64,000 nucleotides of DNA from contig JAJEIE010000019.1 in the NCBI GenBank assembly GCA_022827625.1, positions 186,001-250,000 on the forward strand. The letters are read 5' to 3'. The position numbers and the translations under genes were made by a program. A model generated the notes under the pieces. That model was not told the origin of the DNA. It ran no database searches and saw only the letters and a program-made list of their open reading frames with translations. How positions within the stretch are numbered: the first letter of the stretch is position 1; the number at the start of each line of letters is the position of its first letter. Positions 1 to 7,867 of the stretch are shown one piece after another. The DNA comes from Candidatus Poribacteria bacterium (lineage in GTDB: Bacteria; Poribacteria; WGA-4E; WGA-3G).

Positions 1-125
1 TCGCCACTGCTGAAGAGGTAGATATCGACACACTCGCGGATCGGATTCAGGCAGAAGTTACTACATCAAAACGACCGCTCCTATTGCCGCCACACATCAC
101 AGCATATACCACGCTTGCATCCTAA
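1..125 (+). CDS. SAM-dependent methyltransferase, C-terminal end (partial)
   Basis: The reading frame is open from base 3 and stops at 123-125. The 40 visible residues (from ATAEEVDIDTLADRI to the end HITAYTTLAS) align without gaps to the last 40 residues of the next gene, with well over half identical, including an SKRP motif and a T-A-Y near the end. This is therefore the tail of a paralogue of that methyltransferase. The two genes are 13 bases apart on the same strand, so they look like a tandem duplication in one transcript. The catalytic domain lies outside the window, so substrate and start cannot be judged. Confidence 0.8.
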   Translation, partial: ATAEEVDIDTLADRIQAEVTTSKRPLLLPPHITAYTTLAS

Positions 126-138
126 AGAGGCTCGGTAT

Positions 139-999
139 ATGGCGAAAAATCATTCAGAGAACACACAGGCATCAAATCACGATGCCACCTATACCTTAGG
201 ACGCACCTCACACGAAACGACGCGCCTCATTGAGCAATCCAGAATTTACGGCGAGTCAACACAACGCTTCTGTAAACGAGCCGGTATTACCCAAGGGATG
301 CGTGTGCTTGAAATCGGTAGTGGTGCTGGCGATGTCGCCCTCACACTTGCTGAACTCGTTGGACCAACAGGACGGGTCGTTGGTGTCGATGTCAACGCAA
401 CAATTCTCGACACAGCACGTCAGCGCGCTGCGGATGCCGGCACGCGGAACGTTGAATTTATTGCCGGTGATGCCCGAACGCTTGACTTTCCAGGTAAGTT
501 TGATGCGATTGTCGGACGGTTTGTTCTCATGTATATGGCGGATCCTCGAAAGGCATTTGCGAAACTCATGACGCATGTGAAACCGGGCGGCATTGCTGCG
601 TTTCAGGAACCCGAATACACGCTCTATCCTGCGTTCATACACCCAGACACGCCCCTTATAAACCAACTCATTGCCTGGATTTTAGATGTATTTGAGCATT
701 CAGGGGCACACCTTGACATGGGAATCGGGTTGTATCGCGCTTTTGTAGACGCAGGTTTACCGCCACCGGCGATGCACCTTGAATCTCCAATTGGTGCAGC
801 GAAAGCATGGGAGGGTTATCGATATATGGTAACCATCTTTCAGAGTCTCCTTCCGCTTCTGGAAGAATACGGACTCGCAACAGCGGAGCAGGTCGGTTTG
901 GATACTTTAGCTGCACGGCTCCGCCAAGAGGTCCTTGCATCAAAACGTCCTTTTTTCTTACCGTTGCATGTGACGGCATACGCAGTACTTCCAATTTAA
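139..999 (+). CDS. Class I SAM-dependent methyltransferase
   Basis: This gene encodes a cytoplasmic Rossmann-fold methyltransferase of 286 residues. Motif I is VLEIGSGAGDVAL (around residues 56-68), followed by the acidic end of strand 2 (VVGVDVNATIL), a GDART motif that fits the adenine-binding region, and a post-motif with VKPGG as in Methyltransf_11/25 families. The ATG at 139 is preferred to an upstream in-frame TTG at 115 because AAAGAG lies 9 bases before it and the TTG overlaps the previous gene. The substrate cannot be read from the sequence; small-molecule or quinone-type O- or C-methylation is typical of the family. It follows a paralogue on its left side. Confidence 0.85.
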   Translation: MAKNHSENTQASNHDATYTLGRTSHETTRLIEQSRIYGESTQRFCKRAGITQGMRVLEIGSGAGDVALTLAELVGPTGRVVGVDVNATILDTARQRAADAGTRNVEFIAGDARTLDFPGKFDAIVGRFVLMYMADPRKAFAKLMTHVKPGGIAAFQEPEYTLYPAFIHPDTPLINQLIAWILDVFEHSGAHLDMGIGLYRAFVDAGLPPPAMHLESPIGAAKAWEGYRYMVTIFQSLLPLLEEYGLATAEQVGLDTLAARLRQEVLASKRPFFLPLHVTAYAVLPI

Positions 1000-1114
1000 A
1001 TTCCGCAAAATCCGTGCGAATTGCCCCGATTTGTCCAAAATATTTTTGCTCATTTTGCTATGAAAAATTGTTATCATTTTTTAGGTAATTTTGTAAAAAA
1101 AATGTGGTTTTTGG

Positions 1115-1143
1115 TTGATATAGGTCTCGATATGTGGTATAAT
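1115..1143 (+). promoter_or_regulatory. Sigma-70 promoter of the rpsF operon
   Basis: TTGATA at 1115-1120 and TATAAT at 1138-1143 are separated by exactly 17 bases, and TGG directly before the -10 box makes it an extended -10 element. It lies in an AT-rich gap and points at rpsF, giving a leader of about 145 bases. Confidence 0.8.
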
Positions 1144-1168
1144 TATATAAATTAACAATTGGTGAATA

Positions 1169-1273
1169 AAATTCCATCTGAAGTGTGATTACAGCTTCAG
1201 TATGTATATCAGATGGAATTTACACAATTAATCTCTGCTCCCTGCTTTTGTGGAAATCGCAGTGGAGCCACTG
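1169..1273 (+). promoter_or_regulatory. Structured leader of the rpsF operon
   Basis: The leader holds a perfect 13-base inverted repeat (1169-1181 with 1209-1221). Inside it lies a second hairpin, CTGAAG (1178-1183) with CTTCAG (1195-1200), that uses some of the same bases, so the two cannot fully form together. A third tight hairpin, CAGTG (1260-1264) with CACTG (1269-1273), sits 8 bases before the ribosome binding site. Many bacteria control rpsF through an RNA that binds the S6-S18 pair; whether this leader matches that motif could not be confirmed by eye. The rest of the gap 1000-1295 shows nothing else. Confidence 0.45.
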
Positions 1274-1295
1274 GTCCAAAGAGAGGCATAAAAAT

Positions 1296-1673
1296 TTGAA
1301 TCCTTACGAACTCCTGCTTATCATCACCCCCGACTATGATGAGAGCGAAGCAGCGGCTCTTACTGATCAAGTAAAGAGCATTATCGAAAATGGGGGAACT
1401 CTCCTGAAAGTTGATCCTTGGGGAAAAAAGCGGCTCGCCTATCCGATTCGGAAACGTAGTGAAGGTTATTATGTGCTCTACATTTTTGAGAGTGCACCGA
1501 GTTTTGTCGCTGAACTCAACCAATCCCTGCGTGTTATTGAAACGATTCTGCGTTACATGGTTGTCGGATACGAGGACGATATCGATAAATTGAAGGCTGA
1601 ACTCACCGCTGAGGCGGGACAAACGACATCCGATGGTAATGATGGGTCTGAAGCCACGACAACGTCCAAATAA
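1296..1673 (+). CDS. rpsF: 30S ribosomal protein bS6
   Basis: This is ribosomal protein bS6 (125 residues), which binds S18 in the platform of the small subunit. The sequence begins MNPYELLLIITPDYDE and contains the typical WGKKRLAYPIRKRSEGYY segment and an ETILRYMVV strand. The start is taken as TTG at 1296 because GAGAGG lies 9 bases upstream and the protein then begins where the family does; a longer reading from 1185 would run through the leader hairpins. The tail after about residue 100 is acidic and rich in Ser/Thr, as in many S6 proteins. It is the first gene of rpsF-ssb-rpsR-rplI-dnaB. Confidence 0.95.
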   Translation: MNPYELLLIITPDYDESEAAALTDQVKSIIENGGTLLKVDPWGKKRLAYPIRKRSEGYYVLYIFESAPSFVAELNQSLRVIETILRYMVVGYEDDIDKLKAELTAEAGQTTSDGNDGSEATTTSK

Positions 1674-1759
1674 AATGCGCATCATCCAGATTTAAAAAAT
1701 GAGTTTTGGTTTTTAAGTGATGCCAAACAATCTGAATAAACGTTTAAAGAGGAGAAACC

Positions 1760-2233
1760 ATGGCAAGTTACAACAAGGTCATTTTGATGGGAAATCTTAC
1801 CCGCGACCCTGAAATGAGATATGTTCCGAGTGGAACTGCTGTTACAAATTTTGGACTCGCTATGAACGAGCGATATACCGATCGGCAAACAGGTGAGCAA
1901 AAGGAGTCTCCCTGTTTTGTTGAGATAACGGCTTGGGGTAGACAAGCAGAGATTGTAAACGAGTACCTCGCGAAAGGCAGCCCCGTTTTCCTTGAAGGGA
2001 GTCTTAAATTTGACTCTTGGGAGGCTGACGATGGAACGAAGCGGAATAGACTGTCTGTTACAGCATTTCGCATTCAACTCATCGGTGGACGTCGCGATGG
2101 GGACGAAATGGGTGGTGGTTATGCGGATGCCCAACCCGCAGCGGCACCGACGCAATCTACACCGTATCAAGAAGCACCGGCACCCCAAGCAAGCAGTACT
2201 CCGCCCTCAACGGACGATGACATACCGTTTTAA
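1760..2233 (+). CDS. ssb: Single-stranded DNA-binding protein
   Basis: SSB of 157 residues. An OB fold occupies roughly residues 1-108 (MASYNKVILMGNLTRDPE at the start, then FVEITAWGRQAEIVNEYLAKGSPVF). A Pro/Ala/Gln/Ser-rich linker follows, and the protein ends in the acidic tip DDDIPF, the docking peptide for replication and repair partners such as RecO, PriA and exonuclease I. It binds single-stranded DNA as a tetramer in replication, recombination and repair. A strong AGAGGAG site lies 5 bases before the ATG. Its place between rpsF and rpsR is the common bacterial arrangement. Confidence 0.97.
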   Translation: MASYNKVILMGNLTRDPEMRYVPSGTAVTNFGLAMNERYTDRQTGEQKESPCFVEITAWGRQAEIVNEYLAKGSPVFLEGSLKFDSWEADDGTKRNRLSVTAFRIQLIGGRRDGDEMGGGYADAQPAAAPTQSTPYQEAPAPQASSTPPSTDDDIPF

Positions 2234-2385
2234 GGGCAGTAAAAGCAGTGTTTTTCGGAGCGCCGTTGTTATACGGCAACGCTTCTCTATATCATTTCTG
2301 CTTTTCTTTCTCTATCAGAGGCAGATGAACCTATAGCGCGTCAAGTTAATTGGCGCGCAACTTAATAAAGAAGGAACAAGATTAT

Positions 2386-2586
2386 ATGGCATTCCGTCGG
2401 CGGCAGCGCTTTCACAAGATCGAATCTTTTGATTACAAAGATGTCGATACGCTGCAAAAATTTATTAACGAACGTGGGAAAATAGTAAGTCGCCGTGTTA
2501 CTGGACTCTCGGCGAAACAACAGCGAATGGTGACGCGCGCGGTGAAGCGTGCACGTAATATGGCATTGTTGCCGTTTACGCAATAG
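2386..2586 (+). CDS. rpsR: 30S ribosomal protein bS18
   Basis: bS18 of 66 residues, the partner of S6 on the 30S platform. The body [19 protein letters not shown] and the basic segment [23 protein letters not shown] are diagnostic. The ATG at 2386 is chosen because AAGGA lies 10 bases upstream; an in-frame TTG at 2350 would add 12 residues that the family lacks. The gene ends ALLPFTQ, a usual S18 terminus. The usual N-terminal cysteines of zinc-binding S18 are absent. Confidence 0.95.
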   Translation: MAFRRRQRFHKIESFDYKDVDTLQKFINERGKIVSRRVTGLSAKQQRMVTRAVKRARNMALLPFTQ

Positions 2587-2590
2587 AAGT

Positions 2591-2735
2591 AGAGGAATGG
2601 CTGTCAGCCATCGGCTGTCAGCAAAAAAGCGGTTCGGTAACAACCTGATCCGACTTGGAATATTCCAAGAATTCTTGAATTGTTACAGGATTCCTCTTGG
2701 CTGACCGCTAATAGCCGAAAGCCGAGAGCCAATTA
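2591..2735. repeat. Palindromic intergenic repeat, copy 1
   Basis: This gap between rpsR and rplI is a nested inverted repeat. AGAGGAAT (2591-2598) matches ATTCCTCT near 2689-2696, GTAACAA (from about 2637) matches TTGTTAC (about 2680-2686), and the centre is the perfect 16-base palindrome CTTGGAATATTCCAAG. GGCTGTCAGC-type direct repeats flank it. A diverged copy lies at about 5379-5478. Confidence 0.7.
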
Positions 2736-2746
2736 GGATTTCAATT

Positions 2747-3193
2747 ATGGAAGTGATTTTAAAGGAAAGTGTTGAAGGACTTGGTGTCCCGGGTGATGTG
2801 CTGAATGTCGCTGACGGCTATGCGCGTAACTACCTCTTGCCCATGCAATTGGCGCTCCATGCAACGGAACGGAACCGTCGGCATTTTGAACACCAAAAGC
2901 GGGTCATCGATCACCAAGAATCGAAAAATAGAGAACAGGCACGTGAAATTGCTGCACAGATTGCCGGAGTTACATGCACGCTGCGTCGGCGTGCTGGCGA
3001 AAATGACCGACTTTTCGGTTCTGTCACCCCTATGGATATCGCGGAGGCGTTAAGTGCTGAGGGATTTGACTTAGAAAGACGCTTCTTTGAACTCGCAGAA
3101 CCGATTCGTGAACTCGGTGTGTTCATGGTCCCTGTCAAATTGCATACCGACGTTCATGCTGAACTCCGGGTGGTTGTTGAACGTGAAGAGTGA
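2747..3193 (+). CDS. rplI: 50S ribosomal protein bL9
   Basis: bL9 of 148 residues. The N-terminal RNA-binding domain MEVILKESVEGLGVPGDV and the glycine/aromatic signature VADGYARNYLLPMQLA are typical. A long helix (about residues 40-75) connects to the C-terminal domain (DRLFGSVTPMDIAEAL). AGGA lies 9 bases before the ATG. Its stop overlaps the region where dnaB begins, which implies translational coupling with the helicase gene. Confidence 0.95.
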   Translation: MEVILKESVEGLGVPGDVLNVADGYARNYLLPMQLALHATERNRRHFEHQKRVIDHQESKNREQAREIAAQIAGVTCTLRRRAGENDRLFGSVTPMDIAEALSAEGFDLERRFFELAEPIRELGVFMVPVKLHTDVHAELRVVVEREE

Positions 3194-3195
3194 TC

Positions 3196-4527
3196 ATGCA
3201 GGCGGAAGCGGTTGAGACTCTTTCTGATAAGGAGGCTGAACAGGCTGTACTCGGTGCCATGATGACTGAGAAGTCGGTTATTCCTCGTGTAATTGCCCTC
3301 CTTGGGCATACTTCTGAGGCATTTTTCACAACCGATCATCAGTTAATCTATACAGCTATTCTTGCTGTATATGAACGTGTTAGCAACGCCGATCCAGTGC
3401 TTGTTGCTGATGAACTCAGGCGGACGCATCAGATTAATAGGACGGGGGGTGCAAGCTATCTCTATGAACTCCAGGCACCTATTGTGGAGACGGAGAGTAC
3501 TGAGTTTTACGCCGATATCCTTTATGAAAAATCAACACGCCGCCAGTTGATTCAAGCAGGTTCCCAGATTCGTGAGGTCGCCAAGGATGAAAGCATAGAA
3601 CTCTCGGAAATCCTTAATCAAGCACAGGAGTCTGTTTTTGAGATCGGTCAAGACAAAGCACAACGCGGGTTTTACCCTATCCAACCGCTAATCTCAGATA
3701 GCATAGATGCTATCGAAAAACTCTATCATAAATCCGACCGGTTTTTGGGCGTACCGACCGGTTTCATGGATTTTGACCACATGACATCTGGGTTACAACC
3801 CGGCAACTTCGTCATTATTGCCGCCCGACCGAGTATGGGCAAAACGACTTTAGTGCTGAATATGGCGCAGAATATCGCACTTGAGCAAGAGCGTCCAGTT
3901 GCCATTTTTAGCCTTGAGATGCCTGCACAGGACATAGTTATGCGGATGTTATCTGCTGAATCTCACATTGATTTTGGGCGGCTCCGCACTGGTAATTTTA
4001 GCGAAGATTATTGGGGCCCCTTGACAGCGGCGGCGGGTAGACTCGCCGAGGCACCTATTCTTATTAATGATAACCGAGGGCTTACCGTTCAGGGGCTGCG
4101 TGCCGAAGGACGCAGGCTAAAAGGCGAACACGACAATCTCTCACTTATTATTGTTGACTATTTGCAGCTGCTTAGGGGAACTGGTAGATACAATTCTCGC
4201 GAACAGGAGATTTCTGAGATCTCGCGCGCCTTGAAAGTCCTTGCTTGGGAGCTGAATGTTCCAATCATCGCCTGCTCACAGTTGAGCCGTGAAGTGGAAC
4301 GCCGTCCAGACAAACAACCGCAGCTTTCCGACTTAAGAGAATCCGGTGCAATTGAACAAGATGCCGACCTCGTCGCCTTTTTATATCGAGAAGATTACTA
4401 CGAGGACGAAGAATCCGGTGATCGAGTTGAAGCGAACCTCATGATAAAAAAACAGCGTAACGGACCAACGGGGACAGTCGTGCTCTATTTTACTAAAAAA
4501 CAGATGCGATTTGAAAATCTGAGCTAA
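3196..4527 (+). CDS. dnaB: Replicative DNA helicase DnaB
   Basis: Hexameric 5'-3' replicative helicase, 443 residues from the ATG at 3196. The N-terminal helical domain starts DKEAEQAVLGAMM; the RecA-like C-terminal domain has Walker A ARPSMGKTTL (about residues 210-217), Walker B LIIVDYLQLL, and the DLRESGAIEQDADLV segment that carries the arginine-finger region of the family. A GTG at 3190 overlapping the rplI stop is an alternative start; GAAGAG lies upstream of both. It ends 5 bases before mlaE, so the lipid-transport genes may share its transcript. Confidence 0.95.
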   Translation: MQAEAVETLSDKEAEQAVLGAMMTEKSVIPRVIALLGHTSEAFFTTDHQLIYTAILAVYERVSNADPVLVADELRRTHQINRTGGASYLYELQAPIVETESTEFYADILYEKSTRRQLIQAGSQIREVAKDESIELSEILNQAQESVFEIGQDKAQRGFYPIQPLISDSIDAIEKLYHKSDRFLGVPTGFMDFDHMTSGLQPGNFVIIAARPSMGKTTLVLNMAQNIALEQERPVAIFSLEMPAQDIVMRMLSAESHIDFGRLRTGNFSEDYWGPLTAAAGRLAEAPILINDNRGLTVQGLRAEGRRLKGEHDNLSLIIVDYLQLLRGTGRYNSREQEISEISRALKVLAWELNVPIIACSQLSREVERRPDKQPQLSDLRESGAIEQDADLVAFLYREDYYEDEESGDRVEANLMIKKQRNGPTGTVVLYFTKKQMRFENLS

Positions 4528-4532
4528 CAAGT

Positions 4533-5357
4533 ATGGATCAGCAATCCACTCTACACGAATCCCGCGGTGGGGTTTATTATTCAATCAAAAGTCGGTTGCA
4601 CCGTGTGCTTTCTGAGATAGGGCAAGCCTTTACACTGTTTTTTCAAACGCTTTTTCAAATTTTTCGTCCCCCTTTTCAGTTTAATCTCCTGATTAAGCAG
4701 TTATTACTGATCGGTTTCAATTCTTTAGCTGTCGTTATTGTTTCTGGATTTTTCACTGGAATGGTCTTGGGGGTCCAGGGCTATATTCAGCTGAAGCCGT
4801 ATGCGGTAGAAGGTTCAGTGGCAAGGTTTGTTTGTGTTTCGGTCGTAAAGGAACTGGGTCCGATGATTACGGCGTTTGTGCTTGCCGGACGCATCGGGGC
4901 ATCGATTACTGCTGAACTTTCGACAATGAAGGTTACGGAGCAAATTGATGCGCTTGAGGTAATGGGGACGAATCCCGTCAAGTATTTGGTTGTCCCTCGA
5001 TTTCTGGCGTGTTCTATTATGTTGCCGACGCTTACGATCTTTTCAACGTTCGCAGGTATCGCAGGCGGATTTGTTGCCGTTGTAACGCTCTTTGATGTGA
5101 ACGGCTACTTTTTTCTTTCGGAGGTTCAGAAGAATCTCTTTGTTGGCAGCGTGTTGATTAGTCTCATTAAAGCCACCTCTTTTGGAATGGCGATCGCAGC
5201 AGTTGGTTGTTACAAGGGTTTTAGTATCTCCTCAGCGGGTGGAGCAGAGGGGGTCGGTATTGCTACAACCGGTTCTGCTGTCATTTCGCTTATCGCTATT
5301 CTCGTCTTAGATTTCGTCTTAAATCATGTGCTCTTTAATATTTTGGGTTTGGTATAA
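4533..5357 (+). CDS. mlaE: MlaE-type ABC transporter permease
   Basis: Inner-membrane permease of 274 residues with about five to six hydrophobic segments. It carries the MlaE signatures VVKELGPMITAFVLAGRIGASI and ELSTMKVTEQIDALEVMG. In the Mla/MCE family it forms the membrane channel of a phospholipid (or other lipid) transporter that works with MlaF and MlaD. It follows dnaB after 5 bases and is separated from mlaF by a 129-base palindromic repeat, so the operon may be partly uncoupled there. No strong ribosome binding site precedes the ATG. Direction of transport and exact substrate cannot be told. Confidence 0.92.
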   Translation: MDQQSTLHESRGGVYYSIKSRLHRVLSEIGQAFTLFFQTLFQIFRPPFQFNLLIKQLLLIGFNSLAVVIVSGFFTGMVLGVQGYIQLKPYAVEGSVARFVCVSVVKELGPMITAFVLAGRIGASITAELSTMKVTEQIDALEVMGTNPVKYLVVPRFLACSIMLPTLTIFSTFAGIAGGFVAVVTLFDVNGYFFLSEVQKNLFVGSVLISLIKATSFGMAIAAVGCYKGFSISSAGGAEGVGIATTGSAVISLIAILVLDFVLNHVLFNILGLV

Positions 5358-5378
5358 TCTGAGTTTATCTTTATCAGT

Positions 5379-5478
5379 TAAAGAGGGCTTGGTAACAGTT
5401 TAGTCAAACTTGGAATATTCCAACAGGTCGTGAATTGTTACAGAGAATCCTCTGAACCAATAACCGACAACTGACCAC
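5379..5478. repeat. Palindromic intergenic repeat, copy 2
   Basis: A diverged copy of the element at 2591-2735. GTAACA (from about 5392) matches TGTTAC (about 5437), AGAGG (from about 5381) matches CCTCT, and the centre is the palindrome TTGGAATATTCCAA. It ends in an ACCGACAACTGACC motif 9 bases before the mlaF start, where no ribosome binding site is visible. Confidence 0.65.
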
Positions 5479-5486
5479 CATTAAAT

Positions 5487-6266
5487 ATGATTTCAGTTAG
5501 AAATGTTACTAAAAGCTTCGGCGGAAAAAACGTTTTGAACGGGTTGAACCTTGAGATTCCACGGGGTGAAACGATCGTAGTTATGGGGAGAAGTGGGTCT
5601 GGGAAAAGTGTCTTGCTCAAGATTATTACTGGGTTAATGTCCGCTGATTCCGGAGAGATTTGGTTTGACGGTACAGAGATCTCGCGCCTCGGTACCAGAG
5701 AAGTGAATATCATCCGTCGAAACATTGGAATGCTTTTCCAATCTGCTGCGCTGTTTGATTCAATGACTGTCGCCGAAAATATTGCTTTTATGCTTGATCA
5801 GCATACCGACCTGAGCAAGTCGGATATCCGTAAAATTGTTGATGAGAAGCTCAGTCTTGTTGATTTGAGTGGTGTTCAGGAGTTACGTCCCGCTGAATTA
5901 AGCGGCGGTATGCGAAAACGTGTTGGACTGGCGCGCGCACTCGCCTTTAATCCGGAAGTTATTTTATACGATGAACCGACAACTGGACTCGATCCGGTGA
6001 CATGCACTGAAATCAACCAACTCATCAACGACCTACACGCAAAGCTGAATGTTACCTCTGTTGTGGTGACGCATGATATGCATAGTGCTTTTAGTGTCGC
6101 AACTCGGATGGCTATGATTCATGAAGGGAAACAGATTGCCTACGGGACTCCCGATGAAATTATCAACAACGAGAATCCTGTTTTGCAGCAGTTTATTCTC
6201 TTTGGCGCACCAGACCAGATTCTCAACATGGAAAATCCGATTTTGAAAAGATATTTAGGGAGATAG
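5487..6266 (+). CDS. mlaF: MlaF-type ABC transporter ATPase
   Basis: Cytoplasmic ATPase of 259 residues that drives the MlaE permease. It has Walker A GRSGSGKSVLL (about residues 35-45), signature LSGGMRKRVGLARAL, Walker B VILYDEPTTGLDP and the switch histidine in VVTHDMHSA. The C-terminal tail has a visible internal duplication: PDEIINNENPVLQQF is followed about 20 residues later by PDQILNMENPILKRY. In E. coli the MlaF tail mediates dimer contacts, so the doubling may matter for assembly (inference). It ends 1 base before mlaD. The start lacks a clear ribosome binding site because a repeat abuts it. Confidence 0.94.
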   Translation: MISVRNVTKSFGGKNVLNGLNLEIPRGETIVVMGRSGSGKSVLLKIITGLMSADSGEIWFDGTEISRLGTREVNIIRRNIGMLFQSAALFDSMTVAENIAFMLDQHTDLSKSDIRKIVDEKLSLVDLSGVQELRPAELSGGMRKRVGLARALAFNPEVILYDEPTTGLDPVTCTEINQLINDLHAKLNVTSVVVTHDMHSAFSVATRMAMIHEGKQIAYGTPDEIINNENPVLQQFILFGAPDQILNMENPILKRYLGR

Positions 6267-6267
6267 C

Positions 6268-7824
6268 ATGAATTTTTGGACAGCGTCTGTGAAAGTTGGC
6301 GTGATGGTTTTAATCGCTATCATATTTCTTACAATTCTTCTCACAAATGCTGAGAATTGGCCCTGGGCGACGGCTGGTGATGACGTGACCTTCCAATTCC
6401 GATCGGTGAATGGACTTTATGTGGGTGCTGGGGTCTATCTATCTGGTGTCCAAATCGGCAAAGTCACCAGCATTGAACTCCAACCGGAGGCGAATCATGT
6501 CCGCATTGAGGCGAAAGTCAGAAATGCGTTTAAATGGTTGAGAGAAGACTGTGGGGCGAGCATTTCTATGAACGGGTTTGTCGGTGAAATTTATATCGCT
6601 CTCAACAATGGCCCAATTGAGAATCCACCCCTGAAACCGGCGAACCTCCCCATTGTTGGAAGGGATCCGGTCAATGCTTTGGAACTGCTCGAACAGACGA
6701 GTGCGGGGATGACGCAGGCTATTGAACTCACAACTGCTGCCAATGAAGTCCTACAGGCGAACCAAGAAGCCATCCAACTCGCTATCAAAGAGATTCGCGA
6801 AGTTGTTGCATTGACTGGGAAAACTATTGAGAAGTTAAGCATTGACTCTGGGGAAACGGTCCAGACCTTGACGCAGCTCGCCGTTGAAAATGACAGGCGT
6901 TTTCAGCAGACACTCATCAAGGTAAATAACCTTATCTCTCAGTTGGAAGGCGATTCCATCATGGTCAGTAGTCAGGTGAGCGACATTACAAGTGAAATCT
7001 TCAGACTCATTAATCATAACGCTCCAAAGCTCAATACCATTTTGACGGACGTTCGGATAAGCGCGACCCAATTTCGAGAAATAGCGACGGATTTTAGTGC
7101 GAATTTCGCTGCCTTGAGTTCTGAGGTTTCTGCGCTTGTTTCGCAAGGCAGCAGTGCTATAGAAACAAGTGAAGCTGGCATCGCGCCAATTCTTAAAGAC
7201 TTACAGACGACAACTGCTGCGTTCGCTAAACTTGAGAAAAACATCAATCGTCTCTTCGCAGTGGTCAACGACGGCGATGGGACTATTGCGCAATTGTTGA
7301 ACACGTCGGAACCGCTTGCGGATGCGCGGCGCACCTTGAGAAATGTGGATGAAACACTGGCAAGTGTGACGCTGCTTTCCCAACGTACCGAAGAGCAGTT
7401 AAAACGTTTTGAGCCGCCGCAGATAGGTTGGGATTATGAACTCCGTTATTTGAGTCTTCAAGAGCGTCTCCATAATGAATTAGCGTTTTCGTTGGCTTCG
7501 GGTCCGAATGCTCACTACAGATTCGGTCTTGGGGTTCGAGACGAGAACGTTCGCTTTGAATTTCAGTATGCGTATGATGTAGGAGATTATTTTCGAGCAC
7601 GGGCAGGTTTCATGCGTTCTCAGGTCGGTATGGGAATTGATCTGTGGTTGTTATCCCGACGCATAGGTGTCAGTTTGGAAGGGGTTGGGTTGACCAGTGG
7701 ACAACCCGAGTTAAATACAGAATTAGCATTGCGCTTTTTTCGATATGGTCAGTTTTTGGTGGGTGTGGAGAACTTAACGAACGAACGACGCTGGACAACG
7801 GGATTCCGCTTTTCCGGTTTTTAA
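6268..7824 (+). CDS. mlaD: MlaD-like MCE protein with beta-rich C-terminal extension
   Basis: Periplasm-facing lipid carrier of 518 residues, anchored by one N-terminal transmembrane segment (about 8-26). The MCE domain (about 40-130) includes VTFQFRSVNGLYVGAGVYLSGVQIG. A long stretch of about 230 residues (150-380) is predicted to be helical or coiled, followed by about 130 residues with alternating aromatic and polar residues (from WDYELRYLS to the last residue F) that look like antiparallel beta strands. E. coli MlaD is only about 183 residues, so this is much longer and could reach toward the outer membrane (inference). It is immediately downstream of mlaF. Confidence 0.88.
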   Translation: MNFWTASVKVGVMVLIAIIFLTILLTNAENWPWATAGDDVTFQFRSVNGLYVGAGVYLSGVQIGKVTSIELQPEANHVRIEAKVRNAFKWLREDCGASISMNGFVGEIYIALNNGPIENPPLKPANLPIVGRDPVNALELLEQTSAGMTQAIELTTAANEVLQANQEAIQLAIKEIREVVALTGKTIEKLSIDSGETVQTLTQLAVENDRRFQQTLIKVNNLISQLEGDSIMVSSQVSDITSEIFRLINHNAPKLNTILTDVRISATQFREIATDFSANFAALSSEVSALVSQGSSAIETSEAGIAPILKDLQTTTAAFAKLEKNINRLFAVVNDGDGTIAQLLNTSEPLADARRTLRNVDETLASVTLLSQRTEEQLKRFEPPQIGWDYELRYLSLQERLHNELAFSLASGPNAHYRFGLGVRDENVRFEFQYAYDVGDYFRARAGFMRSQVGMGIDLWLLSRRIGVSLEGVGLTSGQPELNTELALRFFRYGQFLVGVENLTNERRWTTGFRFSGF

Positions 7825-7867
7825 TTTATTCCTTGGACGCAGCAGCTCAGATTTAATCGTAAAAAAA

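Noticed and set aside
256-666. A 136-codon minus-strand frame over the first methyltransferase
   Set aside because: It is a shadow of the methyltransferase gene, whose motif I and SAM-binding regions are clear.
1169-1273. Assignment of the rpsF leader to the known S6:S18 RNA motif
   Set aside because: The stems are clear, but I could not match the specific bulge of that motif by eye, so it is described only as a structured leader.
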